From Spisula solida (taxonomy: Eukaryota; Mollusca; Bivalvia; Venerida; Mactridae), in contig OX365945.1 of assembly GCA_947247005.1 (NCBI GenBank), positions 40,726,551 through 40,790,550 on the forward strand: DNA of 64,000 nt, read 5' to 3'. Position 1 is the stretch's first letter. Each line of letters starts with the position of its first letter. The notes under the pieces are model-generated. The model was not told the DNA's origin and made no database searches. It saw only the letters and a program-made list of their open reading frames with translations. Shown piece after piece: positions 49,733 through 61,464 of this stretch. The translations under genes were made by a program, and so were the position numbers.

Positions 49733-50065
49733 ACCTTACATTAAACTATAGGTACACTCAAGAATCAAATATTATCAAAGTACAGAAAACACAAAAAAGG
49801 TGGTGAAACTATGTTTTTTTCTGTTTTTTTGTTTGTTTATTATATTATATGAGGTTACTGTATATTGTATTAATGTAATTTTATTAATAGTTTATTTCTG
49901 TAAATTGAATAGTAGGTAGTTTTAAACTCTGTTAGCGTAGTCTTTGAAAAGCCATTGAGCTTGTTTGTAAATATGAAAATGAGTTATACAAAATAAAATA
50001 TACCAAAACCTCAAAAAAAAAAAAAAAAAAAAATAAAAAAAAAAAAAAATAAAAAAAAAAAAAAA
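48863..50065 (+). mobile_element. 5'-truncated non-LTR retrotransposon (L1/Tx1-like) with poly-A tail
   Basis: The element runs from a truncated open frame (48863-49732) through about 280 bp of 3' untranslated sequence to an A-rich tail (50012-50065, with two T interruptions). It lies in the same orientation as the family A copy it interrupts. The insertion point is the A-run of AGGTCAAAATT, as expected for target-primed insertion at an A/T-rich site. Any target duplication merges with the A-run and cannot be measured. Confidence 0.88.
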
Positions 50066-50820
50066 TTGTGACCTCTAGTGTCTACACCAGCAAATTGTTG
50101 ACGGAAAGAAGACGGACAAAGAGTGACCACAAAAGCTCACTTTGTCACATAGTGACAGGTGAGATAAAAAAAAATATCTCAGTAAAGTTAGTCTAATCAC
50201 AAGATCTGTGACAGCAACAGCTTTTAAACATTTTGCTGGTAAGAGCAAAATTATGAAAGGTACAGTTTTGATCATATAACCATTTTCTTATGATGTACGA
50301 TATTGATTTAAACTCCACATGGACTTAGATCCTACTATAATGACTGCTGGGTAATCAATAGCTTTAATTGCCATGAAATCCCAGCGTGGTATGGCCAGTA
50401 ACTGCTATTGACATAACAATTCAACACCATCCATACACAATCAAGCCTCTGACTTCCAGGGAAAATCTTGCCAACATCTCTATATATTCATCACCCAAAC
50501 CCCATATTCCAGCCGTCACATTGACTTCATGGAGGACACCAAATACACACTAGTGGATTGTAATCTAGAGTATACAACAGTCTTCAATGAAATGATAGCA
50601 TTAAATCAGTCAGTTGAACAAACAACAGCATAAATAACACTGAAAGCTAATACTTAAATAGCAAGGATAGAATGTACATAAATGGCTGGTGTGGGCTGGT
50701 GTGACATAATGGCTAGATATATCTATCATGGTACCGTAATACAGTGCTTTAGACAGTGAAATTGAGCGAATGAATCTAAACTGAAATGTAACACCTTAGC
50801 ACAACATATCAATTATAAGA

Positions 50821-51213
50821 ACCGGGACGATTTCAATATTATGAAACCAGTTAATCGTTGGCATGAAATCGAACCGAACCGGCTAATCGGCTGCCATATT
50901 GAAAATGGTGTTTTCTTTCATGACGACAAAATCAAGGTACTTTCAGCAGCAGAATTTATGTGCTTTTATATTATCCTTCGTGGTACACAATACCAAAATG
51001 AGATTTTTATGTTAAATATAATCATATATGGATTAATGTAACGCAAGTTACCAACACACACTAGCTTGCTTGTTTATGTGTCAATCTACACATTCAGGCA
51101 TATTGCACACCGTAATAGATACAATTCATTTGCATTGTAAGGATGTGTATTTTAAATTTGTTGATTCACTTTGCAATCAAATCGTATCCGATTAACTGAG
51201 TAATCGTCCCGGT
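50821..51213. mobile_element. CCGGGACGATT inverted-repeat transposon, copy 1 (393 bp)
   Basis: The left end ACCGGGACGATTT and the right end AATCGTCCCGGTCC are inverted. The interior includes GGCATGAAATCGAACCGAAC and CGGCTGCCATATTG. A second copy in the opposite orientation occupies 60138-60592 plus 63696-63700. No coding frame and no clear target duplication for this copy. Confidence 0.8.
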
Positions 51214-51599
51214 CCTATTGTTTATATAAAGATATCCAATTTTTGATACAGTTACTTTTTATACATTGATAATACAACCTATAAATATCACATAACCTGC
51301 TGCCTAGCAGTGCCGTAAAGCTATGCTGGAAATTTGGCATTCCCAGAGTGTTCAAGAAATATCTAAATTAGCCTGAAGTGACATTAGCCAATCCATGCCT
51401 TGATCGGCCCATGACGTCAGGATAATTCCAACGTGTTCATGAAGTCATGCTCATTGTACCTATAATTTTGGTTGAAACCTATGCAGCAAACATCATCATT
51501 TTGAACGATTACGAGCATTCTCTTAGGTTATATAATAAATAGAATCTTACATTTGTGCTCAATATCTACAAGTTTTATTAAGCTTGTCGTTAATGTTTT

Positions 51600-51990
51600 G
51601 GTAACTCAAGGACCCTAACCCAAGAAGGCCTGAGCCTTTATTGATCCTAAAATCAAACCTGGCCTAGATATTATGCCTATAAACATTGTCGCCAAGTTTG
51701 AAGATACTCAGATGAAAACTATTTGAATTAGAGTACAGACATATCTACTGGAAGCTGCTGCTGTCTGCTATAAAAGCAATACGTCAATGTACTTTGAAGA
51801 TGTAAGAGGTTGAAAAGGGGGCAATATTTTGATGATTACTGATGACTGATCAGTTATGCAAAGTTTTGTTGAAATCCAACCAATGGTTACAAAGAAATAA
51901 CCCGGACAAAAGTTGCATTGACCAACCATCAGACCCACCAACCAACCGGCCTCAAGCATGACTCCAATATAGCCCTCGTATACTTTTTAT
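51600..51990 (+). repeat. Family F-related dispersed repeat
   Basis: It contains GGCCTAGATATTATGCCTAT, CAGTTATGCAAAGTTTTGTT, GAAATCCAACCAATGGTTAC and CCAACCGGCCTCAAGCATGA. The same phrases recur at 44990-45020 and 56990-57050. It ends with a TATAGCCCTCGTATAC-type tail. Confidence 0.6.
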
Positions 51991-52496
51991 CTGGGGGTAT
52001 AATAATGGTGTACAGATGAGAGAGATGTGATTGCCAGATATGTCCAATACTTGACAACATCCTAGCATATGAACTGAGTAGTATAAAATCAATTACAGTC
52101 CTACAATACAGTGAGCAGTGTACCATGATCAATGTTCCAAATCAATCTGTGTTTTATAGCACAAACATAGAAATACATGATCACCTTCTACTGGAGAGGG
52201 AGAATGGTTTTCAAAGCCTATTCTTTTCTCATTGCTTCCTAATATTGGATAGATTAAAAATACAAATCCCTATAAAATGCAGGAATTCAGTAAAAATTAG
52301 TGTTTCTAGATGTGATATAACAAGATTGGTGCATCAAAATTCTTGAAAGAAATGTTTAATTAACTAATGGTGCCAGGAAGGTATGGACACTTCATGTGAT
52401 TACACAACACATAAAGTTGCTCTGCAAAGTAACACTCTTTAAGCGACACAAGTTGAGTTACACATGTATGCTATAGCGACACATAGTATCAAGCTC

Positions 52497-52690
52497 TCTA
52501 AAAAAGCACCCTGTGTGACACAAGCTGTTACACATACATATTCTCAAAGAAGCGCTATTTGAGGGTCACAAGCTGTTACACATACATACTCTCAAAGAAG
52601 CACTATTTGAGGGTCACAAGCTGTTACACATACATACTCTCAAAGAAGCACTATTTGAGGGTCACAAGCAGTTACAACATGCATGCTCTC
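52497..52690. repeat. 48-bp tandem repeat (3-4 units)
   Basis: CTCAAAGAAGCACTATTTGA followed by GGGTCACAAGCTGTTACACA is repeated with starts at about 52545, 52593 and 52641. More diverged half-units lie on both sides. Confidence 0.85.
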
Positions 52691-53039
52691 CAAAGAAACA
52701 TACTTTGAGTGGCAGAAGAGGTTACAACATGCATTTATAATTATGTCACGACAAGTGAATATTTTAACTTGATTCAGCTGCAATATGGGGCGTTCAAAAT
52801 GGGGCCCCACTTTTACTATGATCTAAAATTGATCCAAATCGGGACCAATCTTGGAACAGTCGTGATCAAACAAGAGGATTTTTGTGAACGAGTTGTGGTG
52901 GAATTGTGTAGGTCGAGAAGCTCCCCAATCATTACCATAAAATATCATCAAATGGATTCATTGCCTCATTCAGGCAATAATTGATGTAAAGAAAATGCCC
53001 AAAACTCATTGATCAGTGCCCACATCATACCAAAGCATA

Positions 53040-53400
53040 CTATATGATTGTGTCAAGATCGTAGTATTGTTGGCATGGGCGGCACAACATCGTGCCACAG
53101 TCTTTTAGGTCTGTCTACCAACGTAGTAGGGTCTTGCAGATCGTTGCGGCATTGCAGTAGAAACGTTTTATGATCGGTATTAATCGTGGTGGAAACGTGG
53201 TGTAAGCGTAAAAGCATTCATCAGAAACGCTGTGATCGTAGAGAAATCATTGCTCAAGCGTCGATCAGATGTTCCAGTGAAGATTGTTATCAATTTTCTT
53301 GGTTTTGACGCCGATCTCGTCCCGATTTATACTTTTTGTCAGGTCGGGCAGATCGGCATGATCATAGTAAAAGCGTAGCTCAGTGTGAACAGGGTGTTAC
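53040..53400. other. CpG-retaining block of unknown nature
   Basis: About 360 bp with many CG dinucleotides (ATCGTGGTGGAAACG, GCGTCGATCAG, GACGCCGATCTCGTCCCG) in a CpG-poor intron. There is no open frame of length and no clear inverted ends. Possible readings are an unclassified recent repeat or a regulatory CpG cluster. Nothing in the sequence decides. Confidence 0.3.
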
Positions 53401-53811
53401 TGAAAGTGCTTTCTATTTAGGAAGTAGAGTCTTATCTATAGCGAGTCCTTAATTTTAAGCATTTGGTAGCATTGACTAATTAATAGTGAAGCTTAATACA
53501 AAAAGCTTGCAAAATGAATACCTATCATTGAATTAGGTCTAACATGTGAGATTTGGCACTCAGTCCAGCTAACACATCCAGATAGCATTGATGTTGCCTC
53601 CACTACCTTGTATACACCATTCACATGTTCAGACAAAGCAGCAACTAATTGGTTCGCAAGTCTAGTGAATGTCCTTTATTTACCCAGTTGATGGCCGTCA
53701 GTCTGCATTCTACACAGTGTATAGTAATTAATACTGTGTATCAAGGAATGCATGATTATGTCATGCTTGAAAATGATGAGTACATCCCAGAATCTGCACA
53801 CTTCCAGATTA

Positions 53812-54040
53812 ACTAGTAAATGACTACATAAACACATGCTTTACAGACAAACTAGTAAATGACTACATAAACAAATGCTTTACAGACAAACTAGTACATG
53901 ACTACATACACAAATGCTTTACAGACAAACTAGTACATGACTACATAAACAAATGCTTTACAGACAAACTAGTATAGTCCAGTCAGGATAAAAATCCAGT
54001 GACGCAGCGGTCGAGTCCACTAACCATATCTGTTTACTCA
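53812..54040 (-). repeat. Second SINE-like locus: 39-bp tail array plus tRNA-like head
   Basis: ACTAGTA starts recur at 53812, 53851, 53890, 53929 and 53968, a 39-bp period. Each unit contains AAATGCTTTACAGACAAA, an 18-bp word also present in the 31.2-kb array. On the minus strand the array is preceded by ATGGTTAGTGGACTCGACCG (about 54015-54035), similar to the tRNA-like head at 31.5 kb (ATGGTTAAGTGG). A usable B-box is not evident here. Confidence 0.5.
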
Positions 54041-56254
54041 AGTAATTTGTAAAACCAATTTTGCAACAGTTGACCAAACCGATTCATGTTTGTAAACAAA
54101 ACATTATCCTGGGCGCACTATATAGTATCATAACATTGTATTTTTATTGCAAACATGTTAGTTGGATAAAAAGAAAGTGAAGACCAATATCTTATTCACA
54201 AAGTCATATATAGTTAAACCTCTGTAGAACGACATCCGGCGGAGACAGAAAAAACTATCGCTCTGTGGAGTGCGGTTGTTTTAGACTGTCTTTCATAGAC
54301 TGTAGACTGCACATAATCACGGTTTTCTTAAATTGCTGTCGTTGGTGATTAAAAGCATAAATCTGAAGTGAAAATCAATACCTAATCCATAATTTATACT
54401 CATATACAATATCAGTTAAATTTATAAAATAAGAGAAATTGCAATGTTTATATACATAACGTTATGTTAACAGGTGACTGATCTGATTAAACGAGTTATA
54501 AAAGCATTCAAAAAACAGAAATTGTCAAGTATAAAATAACAGCATTCATTGAGTTTCCATTAGGCAGAAAAACAACCAATAGCTGATAATGAGCAAGTTT
54601 ATCAGAAGAAGACCAACATTAAAAGCAATCCAAAGTAAGCGATTTCAGTGTAAATCTATACAACAACAGTGGCAGACTAAGCATACAAAGATGGCAATTA
54701 CATAGATTCAAGCTAGCACAATGAATAGACTGTCAACTTAATGAAGACAATTCACATACAAGTGAGAATACTTCAAGGCTAATTTGAATACTAAGTAGAT
54801 AGAAAGGAAAAAAACATGAGCAGACTGGATATGTTCTCCTGAACAGCAACACACAGGAAGTTGTACCACATACTGATCAATGATACCCAACTTAATTGGT
54901 GTCTGGTGTTAGTACTCTGCCAGATTTTGAAAAATAGCAAAATTGACACAGGCAGAATGGTATAGTAGACAAACATTTTTATCCAATCCTTGCAAAAATT
55001 TCTTGGCAGGCAGTGAACAGTAGGCTATGTAATCAAAGCAATGCAGAAAATCTGCTATCAACATTAGGCATATTTACTGTTGAGCATTTCTAGACAAAAT
55101 AATGTAGATAACTTAGTTGTGGCAGAAAGTTCAAACATCGTCATCTTCAGTAGTCACATCCAATAAACCAGTTAAATACCCCATACAGGAATACCAACTC
55201 AAAAATGACAAAATTCAGGATGAGTCCATTGCTAACCGACTGACCTCACCGAGAGTTCAATCTAGGCTACATACGCCATTGTGCCACTGACCCCATAACA
55301 ATTGAAATGGCACACTTTTTAACTTGCACGATCGTTACTATGGTAATGATGTAAGCCTCCAATCTTTGAAGCATGATTGAGCCATTTCGAGTACCGCCAG
55401 TAATTTTGCTGAAAACATTTCTTTTAGGCCTGGTGTTTCATTGGTAGTGACTAAAGTGTGTAAATCACAAGCCACCGCAATTCAAAGAAACATGAAGTTT
55501 GGATGCCTTATTCCCATCAATATATCATCATTGTCTGTTGACAGAATGAACAAACTGAGGTAAATTTCATTTTCATAACAATTTTTACCTGAATTCAGTT
55601 GAAATCATAACAGCTAAGTAGGCAAGGGCTTTTCAGGTCTGATATATATTATCTATTATGTAGTAATCACAAAAACTCGCCCTGTCACAAAGCCAATAAA
55701 ACAAGTATAGCACATGCAACCATTCCGCGCATGCAACCATTCTATTCAAGTCTCTATGATGAACTCTACCTAAACCTCAAAGGTAACAAGTCAAGATGAA
55801 TGAGTTATTAGGTAACAAATCTTCTTTGGAAGTTTTTTTACACTAAATCATAGCCAACAATTAAAAATTATTAACAGTTAAAGACATGTGTGAATGGTTT
55901 TGAACTTAAGAACTTAAGTTCATTCACTTACAGCAATAACTGTCAGCACAGAATCAGTTCATGGTTCAAACATTTTACACAGCTATCAACCATATGTATT
56001 ACAACATGTTTTATTGGTGTTAACACCATATATCTTAGGAGTTACCTCAATATGAAATTGCCAAACCTAAACTATCAGGAATCATTTTGCAAGCACTCAC
56101 AAACATATGGTGATAGAGACTAAAAGAATGCTAACACAATCTGATAGAACACATAAAACATATGCTATATATTTGTTCAGTTGTATACCGTAATCAACCA
56201 TGTATATGATGCGCCTTCACCAACAAAATATAAGGTACATCTTTTACAATGATA

Positions 56255-56817
56255 CAGTACAGTTGGGTAATTCTGTGCACCTAAGAGGCATTTTTCTTCC
56301 TTATTTGAGATTATTTTATTCGTAGAATCAATTGTGGCACTGTTTGAACAATGCTAAGGGTCATACGTATGCTTAACTAGGTCAAATGCCGTTATTAAAA
56401 ATGATGGATGCTGGATTTGTATGACGTAATTTTTTTCGACTAATTCTGTGCATGCAGAATTGTGATTTGTGTTTCTGTTTACAAGATTAGACTGACGACA
56501 TATTTAACACAGAAAAGAAAGAATAAATCATCAAGATAAAATTGACCAAAAAAAAAGTTTGTCATCGTTTGGAAAAGTCTATTATTCCAGTTATGTGTCA
56601 CGTGATATGTCTAATTACTGAAAATCGCCATTGGTACTGATTTTTGTCAAATTATCGTAGAAACACTTATTTGATGTCATTTCTGTGATGGTAAGACTTT
56701 TCATAAGTAACAAACATGCACAAAAACACTCCAGGACCAAAGAAAAACGATCCCTGGAATATGCAAATTAAGGTGCGCAGAATTACCCGATGCGCAGAAT
56801 TAGCCAAAACAACAGTA
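56255..56817. mobile_element. MITE with GGTAATTCTGTGCACC inverted ends
   Basis: GGGTAATTCTGTGCACCT near 56266 is mirrored by AGGTGCGCAGAATTACCC at 56771-56788. An outer, partly duplicated end (TGCGCAGAATTAGCC...ACAGTA) follows on the right. A middle copy, CTAATTCTGTGCATGCAGAATT, lies near 56440. TA dinucleotides flank the outer CAGTA/ACAGTA ends, suggesting a Tc1/mariner-type element. The exact edges are uncertain. Confidence 0.6.
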
Positions 56818-56939
56818 TAGCCATTTTTAGAGTCTCAATTCACCTCAATCAACATAAAAAGAAGTCCACCAATTTTAAACGAGAGCCAAAATGTCATAAA
56901 ATACGCCCGTCTGGAGGCATGTTGAATCCAACTTGGCCT

Positions 56940-57300
56940 ATTTCACATGTCTTGGTAATTAAAGGACCATAACCCAAAAAGTCTAGGTCAATTTGGCCTA
57001 TAAATGAACTTGGCCAAGATATTATGCCCATAAACATTATCACCAAGATGAAAACTGAACAAGAGTACAGACAAGGTCAATTTCACATTTTTTAGGTAAT
57101 TATAGGACCATAACCCAAGAAGGTCTAGAGTGATTTGGCCTATAATTGAACTTAGCCTAGAGGAATAATGCCTCATCACTAATTTTGAAGACTAGAGGTT
57201 ATAAGCATCATCACTAATTTGAAGACAATCAGGTGAAAACTGTTACAGTACAGACATATTACTGGCCTCCGCCGCCCACACGCCTGCCCACCAAGGGTGT
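56940..57300 (+). repeat. Family F-related dispersed repeat
   Basis: Two successive units of GGACCATAACCCAAGAAGGT with AATTGAACTTAGCCTAGA-type phrases, ending near GCCTGCCCACCAAGG. It is similar in order to 51600-51990. Confidence 0.55.
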
Positions 57301-57692
57301 TCCTCTAATACGTCCTTCATGCAGTTTTCAACGGGCATATAAAAATGGGAAATAATTTGTATCGGTTTTAAATGGGGTAACTTAATGTGACCTAGACTTT
57401 GTTATATCAGGGAAGGGACATAAATCTTGCACACTTTATGACAGCACCTCCCCCATCCCCACCTTTAAGGTAGCTAGGCAAGGCTCCTTGATTAAATTGC
57501 TTTATTGTAACCACATTCAAATTAGTTTCTATTTTTATATGTGTATTAATTCCAATATTCACAAGCACGCCCAGCAGAAACAGTGACATAGAATTTAATA
57601 GATAATTTTGTATGAAATATGAAATCATCATTGTAAAAGTTTATGCATCAACATGGACATATTGCATCAATGGTATCCGATAAGGCATTTAC

Positions 57693-58256
57693 TACAAGAG
57701 GGCCCAAAGGGCCCTAGGTCGCTTACCTGTCGTAGTAGTGCATGCAAACCCTGTGATTTGCCCTAGTGACCTTTAAGTTCTTCACCCAATATAACACATG
57801 ACCTAGATTTTGTTGAGGTAATCATTGTCGCCAAGTTTCATAAAGATTAGGTCAAAATTATGACCTCTACTGACTACACAAGGTTTTTCTATGATTTGAC
57901 CTTGTGACCTAGTTTTTGACCCCGGATGACCCAATATCAAACTTGACCTTGATTTTGTTGAGATGATCATTGTGACCAGGTTTCAGAAAGATTAGGCCAA
58001 AATTGTGACCTCTAGTGTCTACACAAGGTTTTTCTATGATTAGACCTTGTGACCAAGTTTTTGACCCCGGATGTCCCAGTATCGAACTTTACCTAGATTT
58101 TGTTGAGATTATCATTGTGACCACGTTTCATAAAGATTAGGCCAAAATTGTGACCTCTAGTGTCTACACAAGCAAATTGTTGACGGACGACATACGACGG
58201 ACGAAGAGTGATCACAAAAGCTCACTCTGTCACTTTGTGACAGGTAAGCTAATAAA
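57693..58256 (+). repeat. Family A dispersed repeat, copy 10
   Basis: The head is ACAAGAGGGCCCAAAGGGCC and the end GTCACTTTGTGACAGGTAAG. Three internal units are visible, with GTGACCTCTAGTGTCTACAC and TGACCTTGTGACCTAG. The ends read TTACCTGTC and GACAGGTAAG instead of the usual TCACCTGTC and GACAGGTGAG, so both ends changed together. Confidence 0.9.
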
Positions 58257-59784
58257 ACATGAAATAGTTATACGATGTAGTGAAACGTATTCACCCTCAC
58301 ACATACCCAGACAATAGATGGCAGCATATTACTGAACTAAAGCACACCTACATAAAATTATGTATACACTATGTGCAAGAACCTGAACTAGGAGACTTAA
58401 AGGTAAGCACATGTCAAATATGATCGAGGTGCAATGTAAGTAATGCTGTTAGTAAAACTGACGCATGTATGATCTATCACACCCTATGTCACTTCAATAG
58501 ATGCTTCCATAAAGCACTGTATGTAAGTTCACAGTATTTAGTATAGGGTAACACCATAATGAACAATGCGTGTGCCAAAAGAATAGTATACTTAGAAGTG
58601 GCGGCGTATAATGTCTCATCCATAGATTAGCACATCGTTCTGATGTGAACCATATTCCATCACTTTCTGTACATGTACGTTAGAAATGTATGCTTTATTA
58701 TGTCAGGTAAACTTGCTGCATAAAATCATTTGAGCACAATAAATTAAGGACATTATTTCAATTGAGGATGTAACTTATGAGAATTATTGTTTCAAGCAAT
58801 TATTGCAGCAACGATCTATTACTAATTAAGTTACTATAATGCTGTTTTAAACAGCCTGGTGTATATCACAAGAAATCTGAAATGGATGTACAGATAATGA
58901 GTTCAAAACAACAGCTCAATCAGGGGTGTTTCTGAAACATATGCCACCCACAAGAGCTTCTAGTGGGTAAGTGCAAACATCCACAATCATTTAAAATTAT
59001 CCTATAAAGTTTGAGCACTGCTAAGTAATTAAAGTACTTGATCTGATTCTTGCATCTACAAGTCAACAAACACATTGACAGCAAACTATTGAAATAATGA
59101 GTTTCCAGTTTTAAATGAAAAGTCTCAATGACCTTGACAAAAACATGTGACACCCCAAACCAACAGAAAAATAATAAGGGAGGTTTTGCATTCTCAATTC
59201 TCAGTTTCCGTTTGAATGAGAGTATCATGAACATTTAACAAAAATGACCTATAAATGACAGCACAAAACGACCCTGCAGTCATTCATCAACAACAGACAA
59301 TGGTGCAAATGTTGCTGTAATAGTAATATCCCTTAGATAAGTTAGAGAATATTATCAAATAACAAACTCAACTTCTTCAAAATGTGCAAGGAATTATTTT
59401 ATGTTCCAACAGCCTTCACAATGAGTGAAGAGCACACCAAGCAGACACCTCCAGTGATTGTAGAACATGTAACAATCCTGATGGCAAAACCTCCTGACAA
59501 TCATTAATTAACAAAATACAGTGTGAATACCCGGTATACAGTATCTGTAGCTGCTGCTGTATAGTGATGTAGTGAACAGTTCCATAGAAATACTTCATAT
59601 ATACAGAGGGGGTGTTGTAATGTGAAGTGAAGTGTCGTAAAACATTATATGTTCAAATGACTTCAAAGTTTACATTGCCTGCTATTCATCACACATCTAA
59701 CTGTATAAATAAAAATTGTGTAGGTTTATCATAAGAATGACACTGCTGCCATAGTAACGCGCATTTACTTAGTTTTAGTACTGA

Positions 59785-60137
59785 TGAGTCTTGCAAAGTT
59801 TGGTTGAAAGAAAACCATTAGAAAAAGCACAGATAAAATCATAAGTGAAATGATCAAAGCCTAAGGACAATAACTCCCTAAAACCTGAACTGATCATCGT
59901 GTGCCAATCGATATGCAAAACTGGCCTAATTCTGACAAAACTTGAAAACTTTTATTGAAATTCGGTCATTGGTTACAGAGAAATAGCGAGGTTAAAATTA
60001 TAGGTGTAAAAAACAAAGGTCATTAACTCCCTTAAAATTGATCCAACCAATATTGATGATATGCACAACTAGACTTGGTATTGCTAGTCATGCAAAGTTT
60101 TGAAGAAATCCAACCAAAGCGCGGGCAAAATTATAAG
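59785..60137 (+). repeat. Family F repeat, left part (continues at 63701)
   Basis: It carries TAACTCCCTAAAACCTGAAC, GATATGCACAACTAGACTTG and CATGCAAAGTTTTGAAGAAA, and stops at AAATTATAAG. The sequence from 63701 (ATTATAAGTGTGAAAAAAGG...CCCTAAAAATTTACCTGACC) continues the same unit. The two parts were one repeat before the 3.56-kb nested insertion. Confidence 0.75.
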
Positions 60138-61464
60138 TACGACCGGGACGATTACTCGGTTAATTGGATATGATTCGATTACCATGTGAAATCGGTTTCA
60201 TTTCTGAGAAACCGCTAATCGTTCTTAAGTAATACACATCCTACAATGTCAATAAATTGTATGTTACCGCATTCATACAATATATATTTGACAACAATAC
60301 ATGTCAGAATGTGTTGTTCGACACATAAACAAGCAATCTAACTTGGTGTGTTTGGGAAGCATGTGATACATTAATACATACAATGTATATAATCATATTA
60401 AACATACACATCTATTGTTGGTATTGTATATCTGGAAGGTTACAATAATCACACCTGAATTCTGCTGCTGAAAGTACTTTGACATGGTTGTCATGAAAGA
60501 ATTCATCATTTTCCAAATGGCGGCCGATTAACCGGTTCGATTCGATTTCATACCAATGATTAACCGGTTTCAAAATATTGAAATCGTCCCGGTGTAGCAG
60601 TCAGTTTTTTCCCCCCTCTATTTTTTCCCCGGGGAAAAAATTGACTAGTCAGTTTCTTTGAGTTAATTCTAAATTTCATTATTTTTATGCTTTAACCAAT
60701 AACTATCATACTGAAACAATTAAAAATAATATTTACCCTACCTACTACTCATTCTAAATCTGCTAGGGTCGGGATGGGGAAACAAAGAATGTTTTAAGTT
60801 CGGCCTAGTCAATTTTTTCCCCCCTTAGTCCTTTTTTCCCCCCTATGAAATTGTTCTCTCTGGTGAAGAATAATTGATTTATTAGAGGGGGAAGAAATTG
60901 ACTAGTCAGTTCTTTCCCCCAGACTTGTTTTTGACTGATTGGAAGGAAGAAAAATTGACTTGTCCATTCTATCTCTGTTTCGTTTAAGGCTAATATGAGG
61001 TTAAATAATTGGTGCTTGTCCATTCTTTCACCCCTAGTTAATGAATTATGGGAGGGGTGAAGATATTGACTAGTCAGTTCTTTCCCCCGACTTTCTTCGC
61101 AATTTTCTTCCCCCTCAGATGAGTAATAAACAAGTTGAATGGGGAAAAGAAAGGACTAGTCAGTTCCTTCACCCCCACCCTCGGTTCAGACGTTTACTAG
61201 AAGGGTAGGGAAAGAAAGGACTAGTCAGTTCCTTCTCCCCCCCCCCTGTTCAGACGTTTACTAGAAGGGTAGGGAAAGAAAGGACTAGTCAGTTTCCCCC
61301 CCCCCCCCCTATCTGTTCAGCCATTTACAAGTATGATGGGGGGAAAGAAAGGACTAGTCAGTTTCTTCCCCCCTCTGTTCAGACGTTTACAAGAAGGGTG
61401 GGGAAAGGAAGGACTAGTCAAATTCTTCCCCCTTCAGTTCAGACATTTACAAGCATAATGGGGG

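Larger units (their letters stand above)
48240..50170 (+). repeat. Family A dispersed repeat, copy 9, interrupted by a LINE
   Basis: The head is GGGCCCTAGGTCCCTCACCT and the interior is diverged. It stops at GATTAGGTCA (about 48861), the LINE follows, and the repeat resumes with AAATTGTGACCTCTAGTG at about 50065 and ends with GTGACAGGTGAGATAAAA. The two halves fit together exactly at the usual AGGTCAAAATTGTGACC junction. Confidence 0.88.

Noticed and set aside
52709..52984. 91-codon + frame (LQYGAFKMGPHFYYDLKLIQ)
   Set aside because: No recognisable family. Its ATG start lies at the edge of the 48-bp repeat, and it is antisense to NCX without splice context.
55200..55300. tRNA-like stretch (CGAGAGTTCAATCTAGGCTA)
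   Set aside because: The putative T-stem does not pair and no A-box is present at a proper distance.
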